Assembly (NCBI GenBank): GCA_013289615.1
Contig: JABCZO010000003.1
Location: 1-64,000, forward strand
Direction of reading: 5' to 3'
DNA length: 64,000 bases
Source: Gammaproteobacteria bacterium
GTDB lineage: Bacteria; Pseudomonadota; Gammaproteobacteria; Steroidobacterales; Steroidobacteraceae
Part shown: positions 52,711-61,560 of the stretch, piece after piece
Layout: every line of letters starts with the position of its first letter
Position numbering within the stretch: the stretch's first letter is position 1
The notes under the pieces: model-generated
Databases searched by the model: none
What the model was told of the DNA's origin: nothing
Seen by the model: only the letters and a program-made list of their open reading frames with translations
Made by a program: the position numbers and the translations under genes

Positions 52711-54909
52711 ATGAAACGGTCCATCCTCCAAACGCTGCGCACACGCTTTGCCTGGCTGGCCCTTGCCTGGGCTGCCGGGATGCTGGTCGCCCTGGGCGCA
52801 CGAGCCGCTGATGCGGCTGCGGCTGCAGCTCCCAATACCCTGCAGACCATCGACGTACAGACGCTCAGCGGCAATCAGCTGCAGCTGACGTTGCACCTCG
52901 CCGGTCCGGCACCCGAGCCGCTGGCGTTTACGATCGACAAACCGGCGCGCATTTCCCTCGACCTGCCCAATACCTCGCTCGCCATACCCTCGCGCCGCAT
53001 CGACGTCGGCTCTGCCGGTGTCGACACCGTGCTCGCCGCCGAGGCCAACGGCCGCACTCGCATCGTGCTCAACCTCGATCAGCAGATGCCTTATCAGACC
53101 CGTGTCAGCGGCAACGACATCGTCGTGCTGGTGGGCGCCGTTTCGGACACGCACGCCGGCGCCAGGACTTCCGGCGCTGCTGCTGGCCATGGTGCGGCGG
53201 CGCCCGGCGCAACTGCGGCGCGTGCCATCAAGAGCATCGATTTTCGTCGCAGCGAGAGCGGCGGTGGCCGGCTGGTCGTGCGCCTGTCCGATCCGCGCAC
53301 GCCGATCGACCTGAAGCAGCAGGGTTCGCAGATCCTGGTGGATTTTGCCGGCACCGACCTGCCGAAGAACCTCACGCGCCGCTACGACACGATGGATTTC
53401 GGCACACCGGTCACGGGCTTTGACGCCGAAAAAGTCAACGGCGATACCCGCATCGTGATCAGTGCCAGCGGCAATTTCGAACAGCTGGCGTACCAGTCGG
53501 ACGACCAGTACGTGGTCGAGGTATCGCCGGTCCGCAAGCTCGCGGGTGGCAATCCGGCCGATCAGAAGAAGGAATACAAGGGCGAACGCCTGACATTGAA
53601 TTTCCAGGACATCGAGACGCGCGCGGTACTGCAGCTGCTGGCCGATGCCAGCGGCCAGAACATCGTGGTCAGCGACAGCGTCCAGGGCAGCGTCACGCTG
53701 CGGCTGCAGAATGTCCCGTGGGACCAGGCGCTCGACATCGTGCTGCGCACCAAGGGCCTCGACAAACGCCAGGAAGGCAACGTCATCATCGTGGCGCCGG
53801 CTGACGAGCTGGCCGCGCGCGAGAAGGCCGACCTGTCCGCCAAGAAGGACATCCAGGCACTCGAGCCGGTGCGCTCGGAGTATCTGCAGGTCAACTATGC
53901 CAAGGCCGCCGATATCGCCACACTGCTCAAGGGCTCGACCGGCGGCACTGGAGCGAATTCGGTGCTGTCCCAGCGCGGCAGCGTATCGGTCGATGACCGT
54001 ACCAACACGCTGCTGTTGCAGGACACCGCGGATCGGCTGGCGGATGTGCGCCGGCTGGTGACCACGCTCGATATCCCGGTCAAGCAGGTGCTGATCGAAT
54101 CGCGCATCGTGATCGTCACCAACGATTTCGAGCGCGATCTGGGCGCTCGTTTCGGCGTGACCGCGACGCGGGCCAACGGCACCAATGGATTGTATGAGAC
54201 CACCGGCACCGCGGCCGGGGTTGACCAAGGCATCGGCTCGGTGCTCACCAATCTGGCGGCCAACGGCACCCAGTACCCGGTCAGCATCCCGACTGGTGCC
54301 ACCGCCACCAATCGCTACAACGTCAACCTGCCGGTTGCGAGCCCGGCCGGCAGCATCGCGCTGGGCATTCTCGGATCCGATTTCCTGGTCGACCTGGAGC
54401 TGTCCGCGGCGCAGGTCGAAAACCGCGGCACGGTCATCTCCTCGCCGCGGGTGATCACGGCCAACCAGAAGGAGGCGTCGATCGAACAGGGCGTGGAAAT
54501 CCCCTACCAGCAGTCCGCTTCCAGCGGCGCGACCACGATCGCCTTCAAGAAGGCGGTGCTGTCGCTCAAGGTCAAGCCGCTGATCACGCCCGACAACCGC
54601 ATCATCCTCGACCTGACGGTCTCGGATGACAGCGTCGGCACCGTGGTCGTGGCCTCCGGCGGCGTCAACGTGCCCTCGATCAATACCCGCACCATCGAAA
54701 CCCAGGTGGTGCTCGGCGACGGCCAGACCGTGGTACTCGGCGGCATCCTGGAGACCACGCAGAGTCTGCAGACGACCGGGGTACCCTGGCTCGGCGACAT
54801 TCCGGTGCTGGGAAATCTGTTCAAGCAGACGACCCGTAAGGACGATAAAGATGAGCTACTGATCTTCGTGACACCGAAGATCCTGCGCGAAGGAGTCAGC
54901 GTCAATTGA
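52711..54909 (+). CDS. pilQ: Type IV pilus secretin PilQ
   Basis: Outer membrane secretin through which the pilus emerges. The ATG at 52711 follows GGCAGGGAG and opens on a signal peptide (FAWLALAWAAGMLVALGARA); GTG 52687 is in frame upstream. Two AMIN domains, which bind peptidoglycan (residues about 40-130 and 165-275), precede the secretin N domain (LNFQDIETRAVLQLLADASGQNIVVSDSV), a NolW-type domain (EYLQVNYAKAADIATLL) and the secretin barrel (VENRGTVISSPRVITANQK and VPWLGDIPVLGNLFK). Length 732 is normal. Confidence 0.95.
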   Translation: MKRSILQTLRTRFAWLALAWAAGMLVALGARAADAAAAAAPNTLQTIDVQTLSGNQLQLTLHLAGPAPEPLAFTIDKPARISLDLPNTSLAIPSRRIDVGSAGVDTVLAAEANGRTRIVLNLDQQMPYQTRVSGNDIVVLVGAVSDTHAGARTSGAAAGHGAAAPGATAARAIKSIDFRRSESGGGRLVVRLSDPRTPIDLKQQGSQILVDFAGTDLPKNLTRRYDTMDFGTPVTGFDAEKVNGDTRIVISASGNFEQLAYQSDDQYVVEVSPVRKLAGGNPADQKKEYKGERLTLNFQDIETRAVLQLLADASGQNIVVSDSVQGSVTLRLQNVPWDQALDIVLRTKGLDKRQEGNVIIVAPADELAAREKADLSAKKDIQALEPVRSEYLQVNYAKAADIATLLKGSTGGTGANSVLSQRGSVSVDDRTNTLLLQDTADRLADVRRLVTTLDIPVKQVLIESRIVIVTNDFERDLGARFGVTATRANGTNGLYETTGTAAGVDQGIGSVLTNLAANGTQYPVSIPTGATATNRYNVNLPVASPAGSIALGILGSDFLVDLELSAAQVENRGTVISSPRVITANQKEASIEQGVEIPYQQSASSGATTIAFKKAVLSLKVKPLITPDNRIILDLTVSDDSVGTVVVASGGVNVPSINTRTIETQVVLGDGQTVVLGGILETTQSLQTTGVPWLGDIPVLGNLFKQTTRKDDKDELLIFVTPKILREGVSVN

Positions 54910-54965
54910 CTGCGCGCCGCGCCAACGGGCGAGCAGCACACAGATCGACAGCTCAGGTGAATACA

Positions 54966-56753
54966 ATGCGACATTTAGGAATTCCGGTGGCGTTGGCTGC
55001 ACTCGCGCTCAGCGCTTGTGGCGGCGGCAGCACCAGCTCTTTCGCCTCGCTCGGCTCCTCGAGCGGCACCACCAGCAGTGGCGCCAGTAGCAGCGGCAGC
55101 AGCAGCGGCACCACGACGACGTTCTCGATGGGCAATGGCAGCGGCAGCGGCTTCCAACACGGGGTGATCGGCCTGTCGAGCAACTCCCTGTCCGCTGGCG
55201 GTACCGCGAGCCTGAGTGTGACCGTCGTCGACCAGACCGGAACCCTGTACACCGCAGCGCCGGTCACCGTCACCTTCAATTCCCCTTGCATTGCCACCGG
55301 ACTGGCGGTGGTGGCAGCCAGCGCACCCAGCACCGCGGGCACCACAGCCGATACGGTCGTTACCACCAGCGGCAATGCGACTGCGACCTACACCGCCAAG
55401 GGCTGCAGTCCCTCGGACGTCATTACCGCAACAGCGCTGGTCGGCACGAGCAGTCTCATGGCGACCGGTACGATCACGATCGCATCCGCCACGGTGGGGT
55501 CTATTCAATTCGTATCCGCCACACCCTCCACGATCGGATTGAAGGGTACCGGTCTGAATGAGACCTCAACGGTGGTGTTCAAGGTGGTTGATTCGACCGG
55601 CGGCCCGCGGCCTGGTGTACCTGTCAACTTTGCGCTCAGTACAACCGTCGGCGGAATCACGCTATCGCCGACACCTGCAACCTCTGGGGCAGACGGCACC
55701 GTGAAGACGGTCGTCAGTTCGGGTACAGCGCACACCACGGTCACCGTCACCGCATCGATTGCCTCACCGGCGCTCAGTACCCAGTCATCCATATTGGCAG
55801 TATCCACCGGACTTCCCGCATCCAAGGCGTTTTCGATAGCCACCACTGGCTGCCCCAACGTCGAAGCCTTCAACATCGACGGGATCGTGGTGCCGATCGT
55901 CGTGCGTCTGTCCGATCGTTACCAGAACCCGGCGCCGGATGGCACCGCGGTCGCATTCACCACCAACGGCGGCCAGGTCGGCGGCAATTGTACGACCGCC
56001 GGGGGTACCGGCAGTTGTTCGGTCAATTGGGTCAGTTCCAATCCGCGCCCCTCGCCGAGTGACAATCCGCCGTCGCTGCGCCCGGGGCGCGCTACGATCC
56101 TGGGGACGGCCATTGGCGAGGAGTCGTTCACCGATATCGACGGCAGCGGCTTTTACGTTGCGGCCGACCCATTTGCAAATCTTGGCGAGCCGTTTCGGGA
56201 TGACAACGAGGACGGTCATTATGACCTGGGCAAGTACTTCCTTGATTTCGAGCACACCGGGGTGTACGTGGGCCCCGATGGCAGCGGCAATCCTGCGAGT
56301 CCTCCCATTGGCACCTTCAAGGGAATCACCTGCACCGGCACGGCGCCGAACGTAAGCTGCAGCACCAAGACATGGGCGATCGGCGCGCAGCTGAGAATCA
56401 TCATGTCGGAGGGATCGCCCAGCCAGGTGATGCCCGTCAACGGCACGACGCTTCCGACGCTGGCACCAGGCAACACCAAGACCTACACTTTCCTGTTCCA
56501 GGACGGGAACTTCAATCCGCTGCCGGCGGGTACGACGATAACCGGCGCGGTGATCGGCACCGGACTGAGCACCAACGCACCGACCGCCTTTACGGTGCCT
56601 TGCACTCTCGACCCGACGAGCTATGGGTTCAGCGTCAGCGCTGCCCTTATGGCGACGCCGTTGGGCAGCTTGACGATCACGGTGACCAGTCCCGGCGGCA
56701 ACGGAACCGGCGGCCTTACCACCACACTGTCGTACCCAATACCTACGATGTGA
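54966..56753 (+). CDS. Secreted lipoprotein with Ig-like (Big-1-type) domains
   Basis: A 595-residue predicted lipoprotein: the signal and lipobox are MRHLGIPVALAALALSACGGG. A Ser/Gly/Thr spacer (residues about 20-60) follows, then two or three bacterial Ig-like beta domains of the invasin/intimin type (VTVVDQTGTLYTAAPVTVTF; VVDSTGGPRPGVPVNFAL; LSDRYQNPAPDGTAVAFTT). A segment with an EF-hand-like run (FRDDNEDGHYDLGKYF) could bind calcium. Cysteine pairs near CTTAGGTGSC suggest disulfides. ATG 54966 is preferred over the frame opening at 54906. It lies between pilQ and the minor pilin operon, so a role in adhesion or pilus anchoring is likely but unproven. Confidence 0.8.
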   Translation: MRHLGIPVALAALALSACGGGSTSSFASLGSSSGTTSSGASSSGSSSGTTTTFSMGNGSGSGFQHGVIGLSSNSLSAGGTASLSVTVVDQTGTLYTAAPVTVTFNSPCIATGLAVVAASAPSTAGTTADTVVTTSGNATATYTAKGCSPSDVITATALVGTSSLMATGTITIASATVGSIQFVSATPSTIGLKGTGLNETSTVVFKVVDSTGGPRPGVPVNFALSTTVGGITLSPTPATSGADGTVKTVVSSGTAHTTVTVTASIASPALSTQSSILAVSTGLPASKAFSIATTGCPNVEAFNIDGIVVPIVVRLSDRYQNPAPDGTAVAFTTNGGQVGGNCTTAGGTGSCSVNWVSSNPRPSPSDNPPSLRPGRATILGTAIGEESFTDIDGSGFYVAADPFANLGEPFRDDNEDGHYDLGKYFLDFEHTGVYVGPDGSGNPASPPIGTFKGITCTGTAPNVSCSTKTWAIGAQLRIIMSEGSPSQVMPVNGTTLPTLAPGNTKTYTFLFQDGNFNPLPAGTTITGAVIGTGLSTNAPTAFTVPCTLDPTSYGFSVSAALMATPLGSLTITVTSPGGNGTGGLTTTLSYPIPTM

Positions 56754-56795
56754 CGGCAGCCGCCACAGACGGTTACTGGCTTAGCATGGGCTCAG

Positions 56796-56821
56796 TGCGG
56801 CCGCCTCGGGCGGCCGCATTT
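56796..56821 (+). terminator. Rho-independent terminator after the Ig-like lipoprotein gene
   Basis: TGCGGCCGCC and its exact complement GGCGGCCGCA form a 10-bp GC stem with a TCG loop, followed by TTT. It ends the transcript from the lipoprotein gene and separates it from the two-component genes that begin at 56854. Confidence 0.7.
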
Positions 56822-56853
56822 GCGAGCGGACCCCGGCCCGCTGCCCCATAGCC

Positions 56854-57531
56854 ATGCGAATACTTCTGGTTGAAGACGATGAGCTGGTCGCCGATGCGGT
56901 CATCCGCGGCTTGTCGTCGGCCGGATTTACCGTTGATCTTGCCGGCAGCGCCGAACAGGCCCGCACCGCCGTTGCCGTCGAGCATTTTGATCTGGCGGTG
57001 GTGGACATCGGGTTGCCCGGGGCCGACGGCCTGACATGGCTGGCTCGCCTGCGCACGGCCGGCAATGCGATGCCGGTGCTGGTGCTCACGGCGCGCTACG
57101 CGCTGCAGGAGAAAATCCGCGCCTTCGATCTGGGCGCCGACGATTTTCTGATGAAACCATTCGAACAGGCCGAACTCGCGGCGCGCTGCCGGGCGCTGAT
57201 TCGCCGCGCCGGGCTGGTGCCCAGCGGCGCGCTGAAGCTCGGCCGCCTGCAGATCGACCTGCTCGGCCATCAGCTGCAGATCGATGGTGTCGCGGTCGAG
57301 CTGACCAAGCGTGAATGGCTGGTGCTCGAAAGCCTGGCGCACAATGTCGGCCGCGTCGTGACCAAGGAGCGGCTGCTGCAGGCGGTCGCAGGCTCGGAGC
57401 AGGACCTGACCGCCAATGCCGTGGAAACCCACCTGTCGAGGCTGCGCGCGAAACTCGGCGATGCGGCCGTCATTCGCACCGTGCGCGGATTGGGCTATCG
57501 GCTCGATGAGATTCCCGGGCGCAGTCCATGA
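56854..57531 (+). CDS. OmpR-family response regulator
   Basis: Response regulator of 225 residues. The receiver domain has the acidic pair EDDE at 7-10, the phosphorylated Asp51 (AVVDIGLPGADG), the conserved Thr in TAR and Lys in MKPF. A winged-helix DNA-binding domain follows (LTKREWLVLESLAHNVGRVVTKERLL, then THLSRLRAKL). It resembles the QseB/TctD group. Its stop overlaps the kinase ATG by 4 bases, so it is co-transcribed. Confidence 0.93.
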   Translation: MRILLVEDDELVADAVIRGLSSAGFTVDLAGSAEQARTAVAVEHFDLAVVDIGLPGADGLTWLARLRTAGNAMPVLVLTARYALQEKIRAFDLGADDFLMKPFEQAELAARCRALIRRAGLVPSGALKLGRLQIDLLGHQLQIDGVAVELTKREWLVLESLAHNVGRVVTKERLLQAVAGSEQDLTANAVETHLSRLRAKLGDAAVIRTVRGLGYRLDEIPGRSP

Positions 57532-58892
57532 TGACGATTCGGCAGCGCTTGCTGCTGCTGCTGCTGCCGGCACTGGCGATCCTGATGCTGCTCGGCGGCC
57601 TGGCCGATTACTGGATCGCGGTGGCGACCACCCGCAATGCCTACGACCAGGCGCTGGCCAGCGCCGCGCTGGCGGCCGCCGCCTCGATGCGCTCCGACGA
57701 CGGCAAACTGCAGGTCAGCGCGGCTCAACGCGCGGCGCTGACGCGTGGTCCGGATGCCGAGGGCAGCACGCTGTACTCGATCACCGGGCCCGCCGGCGAG
57801 CTGATCGCCGGGGCGGCACAGTTGCCCGCGGCAGCGGCGAGCGGCAGCGCACGCAGCGACAGCGTTACATTTCGCGATGCCGACTTCCAGGGCCTGAAAC
57901 TGCGGGTGGCAAGCCTGCGCAGCCGCTCGGACGCGGGGCCGCTCACCATCACGGTGGCCGAGACCCTGCAGCGGCGAGCCAGTACGCAAAGAGTCATGCT
58001 GCTCGGCAAGCTGCTGGTAGATTTTGCCGAGCTGGATGTCACGCTGCTGTTGATATGGATCGGCGTGTCCTTTGGCTTGCGTCCCCTGGCGCGCCTGCGT
58101 GAGCAAGTCGAGGAGCAGTCGGCGAGCACGCTGCAGCGCTTCAATGTGGCCGAAGCCCCGGGGGAACTGCGACCATTGATCCTGGCCCTGAATCACCTGC
58201 TGGAATTGCGGCACGACGCGGCGCTGTCGCAGCGCCGCTTCGTGGCCGACGCGGCGCACCAGATGCGCACGCCGGTGACCGGATTGCTGGCGCAGCTGGA
58301 ACTGTTGCTGCAGGCGCCGGCAGCCGTTGCCGTGAAAAGCGAGCTCACCACCATCAACCGGGGCGTGCAGCAGCTGGCGCATACGGCCAATCAGCTGCTG
58401 GCCCTGGCCAGGGCGGAACCGGTGTCGGCGGTAGGCGAGGGCTTCAAAGCGGTGGCACTACGGCCTCTGGTCGAGCACCTGGTGGAACGCAACATCGATC
58501 GTGCCGTGACCGCGGGCCTGGATCTGGGCGCGGACGCCCAGACGGCGCAAGTGATCGGCGATGCCTGGCTGCTCGAGGACCTGCTGGGCAATCTGGTCGA
58601 TAACGCCCTGAAATACACGCCCGCCGGGGGCCGGGTCACGGTGCGCTGCGGAACCGAGCAAGCTCACCCGTTTCTCGAAGTCGAGGATGACGGTCCGGGC
58701 ATTGCCGAGTCGGAACGGCTGCGGGTGCGCGAGCGCTTCTACCGCCTGCCAGGATCGCCGGGGACCGGCTGCGGGCTGGGCCTGGCGATCGTCGATGAGA
58801 TCTCCCGGGCCCACCGCGCGGTTTTCAGCATCGGCGTGCCGGCCATTGGCGGGGGTACGCGCATGCGAATCCGCTTCCCGCCCGCGACATAA
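57528..58892 (+). CDS. Sensor histidine kinase, TctE/QseC-like
   Basis: Membrane sensor kinase of 454 residues and partner of the upstream regulator. Two membrane helices (LLLLLLPALAILMLLGGLADYWIA near 7-30 and VMLLGKLLVDFAELDVTLLLIWIG near 155-185) enclose a periplasmic sensor of about 120 residues. The dimerisation and phospho-acceptor helix is FVADAAHQMRTPVTG, and the ATPase domain has LVDNALKYTPAGG, VEDDGPGIAESE and GCGLGLAIVDEI. The ligand is unknown. It precedes the minor pilin operon by 14 bases and could regulate it, though PilSR (sigma54-type) is the usual pilin regulator. Confidence 0.92.
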   Translation: MMTIRQRLLLLLLPALAILMLLGGLADYWIAVATTRNAYDQALASAALAAAASMRSDDGKLQVSAAQRAALTRGPDAEGSTLYSITGPAGELIAGAAQLPAAAASGSARSDSVTFRDADFQGLKLRVASLRSRSDAGPLTITVAETLQRRASTQRVMLLGKLLVDFAELDVTLLLIWIGVSFGLRPLARLREQVEEQSASTLQRFNVAEAPGELRPLILALNHLLELRHDAALSQRRFVADAAHQMRTPVTGLLAQLELLLQAPAAVAVKSELTTINRGVQQLAHTANQLLALARAEPVSAVGEGFKAVALRPLVEHLVERNIDRAVTAGLDLGADAQTAQVIGDAWLLEDLLGNLVDNALKYTPAGGRVTVRCGTEQAHPFLEVEDDGPGIAESERLRVRERFYRLPGSPGTGCGLGLAIVDEISRAHRAVFSIGVPAIGGGTRMRIRFPPAT

Positions 58893-58993
58893 AACCGGCC
58901 CGGACTGTGAAGCAGCTCGCAGTTATCGCTATCCCCGCCCCCAGCCCCCGAATAGCCAGTCTGGCGCAAGCTTGCCTGCGTAATCTGCCCGCC

Positions 58994-59566
58994 ATGGGAA
59001 TCGCGGCCAAATCCAATCCGGGCGGGCAGTGCAGCTCGGGCTTCACGATGATCGAACTGGTCGTCGTCATCGCCATCGTCGGCATCCTGATGGCCATTGG
59101 CGTGCCCTCTTTCAAATACGTGACCACCGCCAATCGCATTTCGGCCGAAGTCAACGGCCTGCTTGGCGACATGCAGTTCGCACGCGCGGAGGCGATCAAG
59201 GAGGGTCACCCGGTGGTGGTGTGCGTCTCCACCGATTTCCTGACCTGCAACAACACCAACACCTGGCAGAGCGGCTGGATCGTCTGCTCGGATGCGAACA
59301 GCGATGGAACCTGTGATAACAACGACCCCATTTATCGGGTGCAAAAGCCGTTTGCCGTCGCCAACAGCACCGATACATTTGTCGCCAGTGGCGGCACGTC
59401 AACCCTGGTATTCAACCGTGAAGGCTTTGCGACCGGGCTTGCCGGCACCGTCACGGTAATCCTGCATAGCGCGCCCACGGTGGTCACCGCTTATACGCGC
59501 TGCCTTCAGATCAGTGCAGTCGGCACCTTGAATGTCGAGTTGGCCGGCCAGGGAAATTGCACATGA
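58994..59566 (+). CDS. fimT: Minor pilin FimT/GspH family
   Basis: Type IV minor pilin or pseudopilin. The class III leader ends in SSG and the mature protein starts FTMIELVVVIAIVGILMAIGVP, with the Glu at position +5. A GspH-like beta-rich C-terminal domain contains a DSDGTCDNNDP-like loop (ANSDGTCDNNDP). ATG 58994 gives a 16-residue leader; the frame opens at GTG 58907. Its stop overlaps pilV by 4 bases. Confidence 0.92.
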   Translation: MGIAAKSNPGGQCSSGFTMIELVVVIAIVGILMAIGVPSFKYVTTANRISAEVNGLLGDMQFARAEAIKEGHPVVVCVSTDFLTCNNTNTWQSGWIVCSDANSDGTCDNNDPIYRVQKPFAVANSTDTFVASGGTSTLVFNREGFATGLAGTVTVILHSAPTVVTAYTRCLQISAVGTLNVELAGQGNCT

Positions 59567-60135
59567 CGCGCTCGAAGCCTTATGCCTCACGCCGGCCGCT
59601 ACGCTCGGTCGCCGGCTTCAGTCTGATCGAGGTGATGGTTGCGCTGATCATCATATCGATCGGACTGCTGGGCATTGCCAAGCTGCAGGCGGTTGCACTG
59701 TCGAGCACCGGCACGGCCGGCAAGCGCTCGCTCGCGGCAGTCGAGGCGGCAAGTGTCGCCTCGGCGATGCACGCCGATCGGGCCTATTGGTCGCTGGCAT
59801 CCTCGGCCGTTCCCACGGTGATCTCCGGGACAACCATAGCCAGTTCGCCCGATCCGGCCCTGGTCTCAGGGGTTGACTGCTGGGCGGCCGCGCCGTGCAC
59901 GACGGTACAGATGGCAGCGTACGACCTGACCCAATGGGCGGTGTCTGCGCAGACGATATTTCCCAGCTATCAGGCATCGATATTGTGCCCGCCGCCGGCG
60001 GCAAGCCTGCCGAATACCTGCACGATTACCATCACGTGGACCGAAAACACCGTGGCCGCGAACACGCAGGGCATCGTGCCGGCCGCCGGCGCGGCGTTCC
60101 AGACGCCGACCTACATCCTGTACGTGCAACCATGA
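59563..60135 (+). CDS. pilV: Minor pilin PilV
   Basis: Minor pilin of the tip priming complex. Leader MTRSKPYASRRPLRSVAG precedes the N-terminal helix FSLIEVMVALIIISIGLLGIAKLQA, a near-perfect PilV signature. The globular domain has four cysteines. It overlaps fimT and pilW by 4 bases each. Confidence 0.92.
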   Translation: MTRSKPYASRRPLRSVAGFSLIEVMVALIIISIGLLGIAKLQAVALSSTGTAGKRSLAAVEAASVASAMHADRAYWSLASSAVPTVISGTTIASSPDPALVSGVDCWAAAPCTTVQMAAYDLTQWAVSAQTIFPSYQASILCPPPAASLPNTCTITITWTENTVAANTQGIVPAAGAAFQTPTYILYVQP

Positions 60136-60923
60136 GCACGCACATGCCGCTTCATTCGTACCGGCGCGAGCGTTCGCAGGGTTTCTCGCTGGTCGAGTTG
60201 ATGGTCTCGCTGGTGATCGCGCTGTTCCTGATTGGTGGGGTACTGGCGGTGGTGCAGGACACCCGTCGGGCCGCCACTTCCCAGACCCAGTCCACGCAGT
60301 TGCAGGACAGCGTGCGCCTGGCGATGACCATCATCACCGATGTGGTTCAGACCACCGGCTATTACTCGGATCCGCTCAATTCGACCGCCCTCGCCTCGCT
60401 GGGCGCGGTGGCGCCGTTCGCTGCCGGACAGCCCATCAGCGGCGCCGGCGCATATCTGGCGGCGGCGCCCGGCGACTCAATCTCGGTGCGCTACCAGACC
60501 GCCAACGGTGACGGCATTCTCAACTGCAGCGGCACCTCGAACACCACCGGTGCGAATGAGGTCTTCGTCAACACCTTCAGCGTCGACGCGCTGGGGAATC
60601 TGAATTGCACACTGACCTCGGCCGCCGGCACCACCACCATACCGCTGATCAGCGCTTCGACCGGCGGGGTGAATCCGCTTAAGGTCACGAAGCTGCAGGT
60701 GCTGTATGGGGTGCAGACCAATTTCGCCGTCGGCAACCAGTGCGCCGACAGCTACATGGATGCCACCCAGGTTTCAGCGACCACCATCAATACGCTTTCG
60801 GCCTGGAACTACGTGGTCTCGGTACGCATTACGCTGACCTTTACCAATCCGGGAACCAACCTGCCGCCGGTGCAGTTCACCCGGGTGATCGGCATCATGA
60901 ACAAAATGGGCGTCGTAACGTGA
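60132..60923 (+). CDS. pilW: Minor pilin PilW
   Basis: Minor pilin of 263 residues: leader ending RERSQG, then FSLVELMVSLVIALFLIGGVLAVV, followed by the PilW-type region DTRRAATSQTQSTQLQDSVRLAMTIITDVVQTTGYY. ATG 60132 overlaps the pilV stop by 4 bases. The C-terminal domain is Ser/Thr/Asn rich. Confidence 0.92.
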   Translation: MSTHMPLHSYRRERSQGFSLVELMVSLVIALFLIGGVLAVVQDTRRAATSQTQSTQLQDSVRLAMTIITDVVQTTGYYSDPLNSTALASLGAVAPFAAGQPISGAGAYLAAAPGDSISVRYQTANGDGILNCSGTSNTTGANEVFVNTFSVDALGNLNCTLTSAAGTTTIPLISASTGGVNPLKVTKLQVLYGVQTNFAVGNQCADSYMDATQVSATTINTLSAWNYVVSVRITLTFTNPGTNLPPVQFTRVIGIMNKMGVVT

Positions 60924-60937
60924 TCGCGTGGCAACAC

Positions 60938-61549
60938 ATGAGTGACATACGCACACAATTCGCATCCAGCAACGCTGCGCCGGCTCAGCGCGGCATGGTG
61001 CTGATCTCCAGCCTGCTGCTGCTGCTGATCGTGACCATCTTCGCCATCAGCATGTTCCGCAGCTTCGGTATCGAAGAGAGAATCGCGGGCAATACGCGCG
61101 ACAAGGAACGGGCGCGCGCCTCGGCACTGACCGCGCTGCAATATGCGGAGTGGTGGATCACGCAGGGCAACTGGGCCAATGCCAGCGCCTGCCCGGCGCA
61201 GCTGCTGGTCGCTCCGGTCGGGGGCACGATCTGCCTGCAGGGCAGCGGCCTGGTCAGCAAGATTCCGAATGGCGATGTCACCGTCGTGCCCTGGCGCAGC
61301 GGCGGCCAGGAAGTGGGCACCGTCTATACCCCGTCCACCATGAATACGACCAATGCCGCGGCTCCGGACTACTACCTGGCGCCGCCGCGATTTTACATCT
61401 CGTTCATCAGTACGATTAACCAACCCCTCAATTGCGGCAACCTGTATCAAATCGACGCCTGGGGCTATGGCTCCAGTGCCAGCACCGTGGCAGAGGTGGA
61501 GAGCGTCTTTGAAACCGATTGGAACAACTGCGGCGCGAACGGTCCCTGA
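60938..61549 (+). CDS. pilX: Minor pilin PilX
   Basis: Minor pilin with a class III leader ending APAQRG before MVLISSLLLLLIVTIFAISMF, then GIEERIAGNTRDKERARASALTALQYAEWW, the PilX-type signature. The start could also be GTG 60920, which overlaps pilW by 4 bases like the neighbouring genes; I chose ATG 60938 because it gives a leader of usual length. It ends 11 bases before pilY1. Confidence 0.9.
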   Translation: MSDIRTQFASSNAAPAQRGMVLISSLLLLLIVTIFAISMFRSFGIEERIAGNTRDKERARASALTALQYAEWWITQGNWANASACPAQLLVAPVGGTICLQGSGLVSKIPNGDVTVVPWRSGGQEVGTVYTPSTMNTTNAAAPDYYLAPPRFYISFISTINQPLNCGNLYQIDAWGYGSSASTVAEVESVFETDWNNCGANGP

Positions 61550-61560
61550 GGCTTAAATTT

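Noticed and set aside
56854-58892. Two-component pair considered as PilS/PilR
   Set aside because: The regulator is OmpR-type with a winged helix, not a sigma54-activating PilR with an AAA+ domain.
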